From contig JAGHAJ010000201.1 in assembly GCA_021161545.1 (NCBI GenBank), positions 1 to 9,275 of the forward strand: a DNA stretch of 9,275 nt. The letters run 5' to 3'. The notes under the pieces were generated by a model. That model was given only the letters and a program-made list of their open reading frames with translations. It was not told where the DNA came from and searched no databases. Shown piece by piece: positions 1 to 4,347 of the stretch. The DNA comes from Synergistota bacterium (GTDB taxonomy: Bacteria > Synergistota > JAGHAJ01). The first letter of the stretch is position 1. The number at the start of each line of letters is the position of its first letter. Both the position numbers and the translations under genes were made by a program.

Positions 1-117
1 AACATATCCCTTCTGGGAGACAAGATGAATTTTAATCTTAAGTATCTGGAGGCGCTCAAGGATGAGTTAAAGGAGCAGTTTGAGGCTCGGGCTGTTGCTT
101 TTGACCAAAGGGCATAG
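1..117 (+). CDS. C-terminal end of a probable FlgN-type flagellar chaperone (partial, 5' end outside window)
   Basis: Frame 1 is open from the first base to a TAG at 115-117 and gives a 38-residue C-terminal tail. The tail is largely helical and charged, with the stretch NLKYLEALKDELKEQFEARA, and ends AFDQRA. The stop lies 11 nt before the flgK start, and the G-rich run right after it serves as the flgK Shine-Dalgarno, so the two genes are almost certainly co-transcribed. In the usual flgM-flgN-flgK-flgL order the gene at this place is flgN, a small cytoplasmic export chaperone that holds FlgK and FlgL through an amphipathic C-terminal helix. The sequence suits that role, but too little is visible for a firm family call. 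The FlgN assignment rests mainly on position. Confidence 0.5.
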   Translation, partial: NISLLGDKMNFNLKYLEALKDELKEQFEARAVAFDQRA

Positions 118-128
118 GGGGAGTTGCG

Positions 129-2243
129 ATGAGGTCCACTTTCTTTGGAATAGAGATAGGTGCAAGGTCCCTTTATACGCAGAGGATGGCTTTAGAAACC
201 ACAGGCCATAATATTGCTAACGCAAACACCCCCGGATATTCGAGGCAGCGTGTGGATATGGGAACAACTGACCCATTTACTGTTCCCTCATTTGAAAGAC
301 CAGCTACACCTGGCCAGATAGGTACTGGGGTTCAAGTGGAGCAGATAAGGAGGTTGAGAAACTTCTTCCTTGATTTGAGATACAGGCAGGAGAGTTCTAC
401 ACTTGGGAAGTGGGATGCTATTTCCGAAGGTTTGAGGGAGGTTGAACTATTCATAGGAGAGCCATCGGATACCGGTGTGAGGAGTGCCCTTGATAAGTTT
501 TGGGCAAGTTTAGAGGAGTTGGCAAACGAACCGGAGAGCCGAGCTGTGAGAGAGTCTGTGAGAGAGAAAACGGAAGTGCTTGTTTCTGCGATAAAGCATG
601 TTGCAAATAGTTTGCAAAGTTATCGTGATGACATAAACAATGAAGTCAAGATGCGTGTAGATGAGATAAATAGCTTGATAAGACAGATATCCAACTTGAA
701 TGTTGAGATAATAAAGGTTGAAGGCACTGGGGACAATGCAAACGACCTGAGGGATAGACAGAATTATCTTGTTGAAAAGCTGGCTAAACTTATAGACATA
801 GATGTGAAAGAGAACCCTGGTAAAGGGATAGTGGTCTCTACCGATGGTTTTGACCTTGTCAGGGGTATAAAGCATCATGAATTTGTTGTTCATCAGAATC
901 CGGGCAATGATGGTTATTACGAGGTTAGGTGGGATATAGATGACTTTCCCGTTAGCAGTGATGTCAGTGTAGTTACTGCTGTGGTTTCACCGGATGCTGC
1001 TCAAAGATTTCATACCGTAGAGGTATTCCAGCTTGCCAATGAGCTTAGCCATAAGGTGGGGGATTCGACAGTTGCAAGTATTGCCTCTCCAAATGTCACT
1101 CTTGCTGCTCTTGGGTGGCTTGGCAAGAATGAGATGGGGGTCTTTGGAATAAAGGTAGGAGATAACCCAGAAGTTGAGATCACGGTGACTGGCGAGGATA
1201 CCTTGCAGACGGTAGCAAATAAGATAAATGCTGCATACAATAATAGCAATGTTTCTTCTTCTCCTGATATTTCGGAGAATTGGGTAGAGGCACAGGTGGA
1301 AGAAAGTGTGACAGGTAATTACTATCTTACTGTTAAGTCCAACAAGCCGGGTGAATCCCACGGAATGACGATAACTGACCATATATCCGATATAGCTTAT
1401 AGACTGGGCTTAATAGATGCAACGGGTAATACAAATGATATAGATACGCCTCAGGATGCAATCTTTAGGATAGATGGGGTTGACTACAGGAGTGCATATA
1501 ATAGGATAGAAAAGGCAATTAACCAATCTACGGGTGAGGAAGAGACTATTACGCCTGGTGTTATTTACACACTTACGGGAGTAGGTTCTGCTTCTGTGAG
1601 TGCCAAGAGAGTTGTAGAAAATGGGAAACTTTATGGTCTCTTGAAGGTACGTGATAGCATAATACCTTATTACATGGAGCAACTTGATGATCTTGCTTAC
1701 ACATTGATAAATGAAATGAACGCTCAGCATAGAGCAGGATATGGTCTTGGTGATACCGATAGAGACGTAAATGGCATAAATCTCTTTGAGCCTTTGAGTG
1801 TGAATAAACCTTACGGTGCTGCAAAGGAGATTTCTATAAATTCTCAGATAGAGGAAGATCTTAACAAGATTGCTGCTGCTACAGGTGATGGATATGGGCA
1901 TAGTGCAGGAGATGGAGATAATCAGAATGCACTAAAGCTGACGGAGCTGAAGCATAGAGGGATAATGAGTGGAGGGACGACTACATTCAGTGACTTCTTT
2001 GAATCTTTGTTGTCCAGACTTGGTGTTGACTCTGAAGAGGCTAAGAAGAACAATGAAAATCAGGAGACAATGGTTAAACAGATAGACCACAAGAGGCAGG
2101 AAACAAGTGGTGTATCACTTGACGAAGAAATGGCGAATATAGTGAAATTCCAGAGGGTTTACGAGGCCTCTGCGCGGTTTATAACTGTGCAAGACTCCAT
2201 AATAAACCGTATTATAAATGGTATGGGGCTTGTCGGGAGGTGA
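129..2243 (+). CDS. flgK: Flagellar hook-associated protein 1 FlgK, enlarged by a central insert
   Basis: FlgK forms the first ring of the hook-filament junction and is exported by the flagellar type III system. The 704-residue protein starts with the rod/hook signature (ALETTGHNIANANTPGYSRQ, residues 21-40). It ends with the matching C-terminal helix (SGVSLDEEMANIVKFQRVYE, 660-679, continuing to about 700), the pair that forms the D0 coiled coil. Residues about 90-220 are the helical D1 region. Well-studied FlgK proteins are about 500-550 residues, and the extra length lies in the middle. Residues about 333-430 resemble a flagellin_IN module, and about 441-494 (AIFRIDGVDYRSAYNRI, then a GVIYTLTGVG strand pair) resemble the hairpin motif of FliD. 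No cysteine is present, as usual for exported axial proteins. The ATG follows an AGGGGGAG Shine-Dalgarno at 116-123. flgL begins 5 nt after the stop. No frameshift is seen. Confidence 0.97.
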   Translation: MRSTFFGIEIGARSLYTQRMALETTGHNIANANTPGYSRQRVDMGTTDPFTVPSFERPATPGQIGTGVQVEQIRRLRNFFLDLRYRQESSTLGKWDAISEGLREVELFIGEPSDTGVRSALDKFWASLEELANEPESRAVRESVREKTEVLVSAIKHVANSLQSYRDDINNEVKMRVDEINSLIRQISNLNVEIIKVEGTGDNANDLRDRQNYLVEKLAKLIDIDVKENPGKGIVVSTDGFDLVRGIKHHEFVVHQNPGNDGYYEVRWDIDDFPVSSDVSVVTAVVSPDAAQRFHTVEVFQLANELSHKVGDSTVASIASPNVTLAALGWLGKNEMGVFGIKVGDNPEVEITVTGEDTLQTVANKINAAYNNSNVSSSPDISENWVEAQVEESVTGNYYLTVKSNKPGESHGMTITDHISDIAYRLGLIDATGNTNDIDTPQDAIFRIDGVDYRSAYNRIEKAINQSTGEEETITPGVIYTLTGVGSASVSAKRVVENGKLYGLLKVRDSIIPYYMEQLDDLAYTLINEMNAQHRAGYGLGDTDRDVNGINLFEPLSVNKPYGAAKEISINSQIEEDLNKIAAATGDGYGHSAGDGDNQNALKLTELKHRGIMSGGTTTFSDFFESLLSRLGVDSEEAKKNNENQETMVKQIDHKRQETSGVSLDEEMANIVKFQRVYEASARFITVQDSIINRIINGMGLVGR
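1125..1418 (+). other. flagellin_IN-like module inside FlgK
   Basis: Residues about 333-430 of FlgK follow the flagellin_IN pattern: a first strand (VFGIKVGDNPEVEITV), a helix in the form TLQTVANKINAAYN, a variable link, a strand (YYLTVKS), then NKPGES and an ending in LGLID. Modules of this type are known from flagellins and the filament cap FliD. Their presence here explains much of the extra FlgK length. Assignment is by eye and the boundaries are approximate. Confidence 0.6.
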
Positions 2244-2248
2244 TTTGA

Positions 2249-3463
2249 ATGAGGATTACGCAAAATATAGTGTATGATACTATACTTCAGGACATAATGT
2301 TTAACTACAGAAGACTATCCCAGTTGCAAAAGGAACTCGCAACCGGGAAGAAGATAGAGTATCCATCGGATGACCCTGTAGGCACAGTTAAGGTTGGCGA
2401 GTTTAACACATCTATAGGTGAGATAGGGCAGTATAACAAGAATATAGATAGTGCGAATTCTTGGATGAATTATACAGACAATGCACTTGACGAAGTTGGC
2501 AAGATTATGCAGAGGGTCAGAGAGATAACCATTTATGGAGCAGATGGTGCACTTTCGACTGTTGATAGAAATGCACTTGCAGATGAGGTAGATGAGCTCA
2601 GAAAACACCTCCTTCAGACGGCCAATACCGAGTATAATGGACACTATATATTTGCGGGTAGGAAGACTACCACGAAGCCGTTTGCGTTCAATGGTGCTGA
2701 TGAAGATGTTTACATGGGTGATGATGGTGAAATAGAGAGAGAGGTTCAGAAAGGTGAGAAAGTTGTTGTTAATATAACTGGTATTCAGGCATTTATGCCG
2801 TCAAAGGTGAGGTATAGTGTTGAAAGTGATGAGTTCCCTGCGTTAACGACATTTGGGCCTGGAACCATTACGGTGAAGGTTGGACAGCAAGTTGCCCTTG
2901 TGGGTGTTCCAGCAGCTGCCACGTTGGAAGATATAGCCAATGCCTTTAACAATATGGCTGGTGACCTTTTAGAGGCAGAGGTAGTGGATGGCTCTGTGGC
3001 TGGAACCAAAAAGCTCGTCATAACTACTAAGAGCCCTTATAAGATAAGTTTTTCTGATACGGTGGGTAATGTTGCCTCTTCCACAGGTTTGACTACCAAT
3101 ACGCAAACTAAGGTGTATAAAGACAAACTTGATGTGTTTGAGATACTGAAAAACATCAGCGATAACCTCAGGAGAAATGAGGTAAGTTCGCTTTCGGGAA
3201 TAAGACTTGAAGAGATAGATGAGTATATGGATAATCTGCTTGAGATGAGAGCACATCTTGGTGCGCGAATTAAGCGGTTAAATACTACCAAGAACCATGC
3301 AGAGGACAAGAAGGTTAACCTCACTGATTTACTTTCCAAGACCGAAGATATTGACATAGAAGATGTAATAATGAATCTTAATACATTACAGAGCGTTTAC
3401 AGGGCATCTCTTGCATCTGGTGCAAGGATTATGCAGATGTCCCTCATGAATTATATGAAGTAA
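2249..3463 (+). CDS. flgL: Flagellar hook-associated protein 3 FlgL, with a central insert
   Basis: FlgL is the second junction protein, lying between FlgK and the flagellin filament, and is built like a short flagellin. Recognition rests on the N-terminus (MRITQNIVYD), the LATGKKIEYPSDDPVG motif at residues 30-45, the ANTEYNGHYIFAGRKT motif at 125-140, and the C-terminal helix at 361-403 (SKTEDIDIEDVIMNLNTLQS, then a flagellin-like tail). At 404 residues it is about 90-100 longer than common FlgL proteins of about 300. The surplus sits at about 195-285 and again looks like a flagellin_IN module. There is no cysteine. The start is well fixed by a near-ideal GGGAGGTGA Shine-Dalgarno at 2235-2243 that overlaps the flgK stop codon, which implies coupled translation. 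fliW follows 12 nt after the stop. Confidence 0.96.
   Translation: MRITQNIVYDTILQDIMFNYRRLSQLQKELATGKKIEYPSDDPVGTVKVGEFNTSIGEIGQYNKNIDSANSWMNYTDNALDEVGKIMQRVREITIYGADGALSTVDRNALADEVDELRKHLLQTANTEYNGHYIFAGRKTTTKPFAFNGADEDVYMGDDGEIEREVQKGEKVVVNITGIQAFMPSKVRYSVESDEFPALTTFGPGTITVKVGQQVALVGVPAAATLEDIANAFNNMAGDLLEAEVVDGSVAGTKKLVITTKSPYKISFSDTVGNVASSTGLTTNTQTKVYKDKLDVFEILKNISDNLRRNEVSSLSGIRLEEIDEYMDNLLEMRAHLGARIKRLNTTKNHAEDKKVNLTDLLSKTEDIDIEDVIMNLNTLQSVYRASLASGARIMQMSLMNYMK
2831..3103 (+). other. flagellin_IN-like module inside FlgL
   Basis: Residues about 195-285 of FlgL read as a strand pair (GTITVKVGQQVALVGV), a helix (ATLEDIANAFNNMAG), a diverged AEVVDG strand, a strand (KKLVITTKSP), and an end in TGLT. 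This is the same order as in the FlgK and flagellin inserts: strand, xTLxxIAxxxN helix, LxIxxK strand, LG/TG end. FlgL proteins usually have a shorter surface domain. The call is by eye and the homology is remote. Confidence 0.5.
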
Positions 3464-3475
3464 GGGGGGAGATTT

Positions 3476-3937
3476 TTGAAGATTGTTACAACGAGGTTTG
3501 GCGAGGTAGAGATAGACGAATCCAGAATCATAAACATGCCAGACGGAATACCAGGATTTGATGAGTGTAAGAAGTTCTTTATATTTGGTAGCGAAGAACA
3601 ACCTATAAAGTGGTTTCAGAGTGTAGATAAACCGGAGGTTGCACTTCCTATAGTCAATCCGTTCCTTTTTGCCAAAGACTATGAGGTTGAACTTAGCGAC
3701 GATGATGTGGAGTTTCTGAAAGCGGAGAAACCCGAGGATATTGCAGTTTTTGTTGTGCTTGTTATTCCCAGCGGAGACCCAATGGCAATGACTGCTAATC
3801 TCAAGGCTCCTATAGTGATAAACACGAAGGAGAAAATTGGCAGACAGGTGGTATTGATGGATGATAGGTATCCTATAAGGTACAGGGTGTTTGGTAAGGA
3901 CGAAAAGCCTGCATCTTCTTCTGGAGGAGGGATGTAG
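3476..3937 (+). CDS. fliW: Flagellar assembly factor FliW (CsrA antagonist), TTG start
   Basis: FliW is a small cytoplasmic beta-barrel protein that binds either flagellin or CsrA. When it is free of flagellin it removes CsrA from flagellin mRNA. The 153-residue protein has family landmarks throughout: [14 protein letters not shown] (residues 24-37), [20 protein letters not shown] (43-62), and [20 protein letters not shown] (105-124) followed by [12 protein letters not shown]. The C-terminus is a short Ser/Gly tail. The only plausible start is TTG at 3476, preceded by a strong AGGGGGGAG at 3463-3471; no ATG or GTG lies near it. The rare start may lower FliW output relative to its neighbours. 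The coding end contains the csrA Shine-Dalgarno, and the stop is 2 nt from the csrA start, so the two antagonists are made from one message. Confidence 0.96.
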   Translation: MKIVTTRFGEVEIDESRIINMPDGIPGFDECKKFFIFGSEEQPIKWFQSVDKPEVALPIVNPFLFAKDYEVELSDDDVEFLKAEKPEDIAVFVVLVIPSGDPMAMTANLKAPIVINTKEKIGRQVVLMDDRYPIRYRVFGKDEKPASSSGGGM

Positions 3938-3942
3938 GTATG
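3923..3942 (+). promoter_or_regulatory. csrA ribosome binding site overlapping a CsrA-type AGGGATGT motif
   Basis: The Shine-Dalgarno GGAGGAGGGA (3923-3932) lies in the last codons of fliW, 7 nt before the csrA ATG at 3940. Positions 3928-3935 read AGGGATGT, which matches the core ARGGAUGU of the published CsrA consensus RUACARGGAUGU at all eight places. The preceding bases (GGAGG) do not match the rest of the consensus. A CsrA dimer bound here would cover the ribosome binding site, giving possible autoregulation. The match could be accidental, because Shine-Dalgarno sequences are themselves GGA-rich. Confidence 0.45.
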
Positions 3943-4212
3943 TTAGTCCTTACGCGGAAGATAAATCAGAGTATCATGATAGGTGATAAAGTGGAGATTA
4001 TGGTGCTGGATATAAAGGGAGAACAGGTGAAGCTTGGGATACAAGCTCCCCGCAGCATTGCTGTCCATAGAAAAGAGGTTTATGAGGAAATCCAGCGTGA
4101 AAACATCATGGCTGCCAGCTCTCAAGTTCTACCAGAGGATATGGGAGAACTTATCAACAAAGAAGTAAAGAAGTCCGTTAAGGATGAGGGAAAACATCCG
4201 AAAGTAAAGTAG
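3940..4212 (+). CDS. csrA: Carbon storage / translational regulator CsrA
   Basis: CsrA is a homodimeric RNA-binding protein that recognises GGA motifs and blocks ribosome binding. In flagellar operons of this type its main target is flagellin mRNA and its antagonist is FliW. The 90-residue protein starts [20 protein letters not shown] and has the [20 protein letters not shown] core at residues 31-50. The two arginines central to RNA contact, R6 and R44, are both present. It is longer than E. coli CsrA (61 residues) and most Firmicutes forms (about 75). The extra length is a charged C-terminal tail (from about 56, ending DEGKHPKVK). Longer C-termini are typical of FliW-dependent CsrA proteins, since FliW contacts this region. 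It lies 2 nt after fliW. The long leader and flagellin gene follow. Confidence 0.97.
   Translation: MLVLTRKINQSIMIGDKVEIMVLDIKGEQVKLGIQAPRSIAVHRKEVYEEIQRENIMAASSQVLPEDMGELINKEVKKSVKDEGKHPKVK
4179..4204 (+). promoter_or_regulatory. Weak candidate sigma-28 (FliA/SigD-type) promoter for the flagellin gene
   Basis: TAAGGATG (4179-4186) and TCCGAAAG (4197-4204) are separated by 10 nt. Flagellar sigma-28 promoters have TAAA..., about 11 nt, then GCCGATAA. The -10 half keeps the central CCGA, and the -35 half keeps TAA. The site lies in the last codons of csrA and would start transcription near 4211, at the beginning of the GGA-rich leader. The spacing is one base short and several positions differ, so this is only a candidate. 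No better sigma-28 site was found between csrA and the flagellin gene. Confidence 0.25.
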
Positions 4213-4234
4213 GGAATTTCAAGGAAGAAACCCT
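4211..4234 (+). promoter_or_regulatory. Leader hairpin 1 with GGA in an AAGGAA loop
   Basis: AGGG (4211-4214) pairs with CCCT (4231-4234) and TTTC (4217-4220) pairs with GAAA (4227-4230). The two bases AA (4215-4216) bulge and AAGGAA (4221-4226) forms the loop. This gives 8 base pairs displaying GGA. No T-run follows, so it is not an intrinsic terminator. The two later copies of the loop sequence have only 2 base pairs closing them. Confidence 0.55.
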
Positions 4235-4277
4235 CTTAAAGACCGCAAGGAAGCCTCAAGGAAGACCTGTTTGATTT

Positions 4278-4292
4278 TGTTCACGGATGACA
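4278..4292 (+). promoter_or_regulatory. Leader hairpin 2 with a CGGA tetraloop
   Basis: TCA (4281-4283) pairs with TGA (4288-4290) around the loop CGGA. With T4280 bulged, two further pairs form (T4278-A4292, G4279-C4291). The stem is short, but it reproduces the CA-NGGA-TG geometry of high-affinity CsrA ligands, in which the GGA sits in the loop closed by CA/TG. Confidence 0.45.
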
Positions 4293-4298
4293 TCTTGG

Positions 4299-4313
4299 GC
4301 GCATGGATGCTGC
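4299..4313 (+). promoter_or_regulatory. Leader hairpin 3 with a TGGA tetraloop
   Basis: GCA (4301-4303) pairs with TGC (4308-4310) around the loop TGGA. G4299-C4313 and C4300-G4312 extend the stem across a bulged T4311. The loop GGA is 20 nt from that of hairpin 2 and about 30 nt before the Shine-Dalgarno GGA, distances that one CsrA dimer can bridge. A competing pairing of CATC (4291-4294) with GATG (4306-4309) is possible. Confidence 0.45.
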
Positions 4314-4347
4314 ATATTTATATAAAATTTCAAAGGAGTGAGGAAAG

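Larger units (their letters stand above)
4211..4347 (+). promoter_or_regulatory. Flagellin 5' leader with multiple CsrA-type GGA sites
   Basis: This non-coding stretch starts at the csrA stop and ends at the flagellin ATG. It holds three exact copies of CAAGGAAG (4220-4227, 4246-4253, 4257-4264), then CACGGATG (4282-4289) and CATGGATG (4302-4309). A GGA-containing Shine-Dalgarno follows (AAAGGAGTGAGGAAAG, 4332-4347). CAAGGA equals the CARGGA part of the CsrA consensus, and NGGATG matches its other end. Three of the five upstream motifs can be drawn with GGA in a hairpin loop. In Bacillus subtilis hag, CsrA binds one site over the Shine-Dalgarno and one upstream, so a leader of this kind beside fliW-csrA very probably mediates the same control, with more sites. 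CsrA binding is inferred and not shown. Confidence 0.7.

Noticed and set aside
987-1382. Long antisense open frames opposite flgK, flgL, flagellin and maf (for example 987-1382)
   Set aside because: They lie opposite clearly coding frames, have odd composition (Ile/Tyr/Cys/Ser-rich) and no family resemblance, so they look like shadows.
4211-4234. Hairpin after csrA as an intrinsic terminator
   Set aside because: The stem is interrupted by a 2-nt bulge and no T-run follows (CTTAAAG). The GGA loop suggests a regulatory role instead.
4295-4326. Sigma-70-like pair TTGGGC (4295-4300) and TATAAA (4321-4326) before the flagellin gene
   Set aside because: The 20-nt spacing is too long, and transcription would start inside the Shine-Dalgarno, leaving almost no leader.
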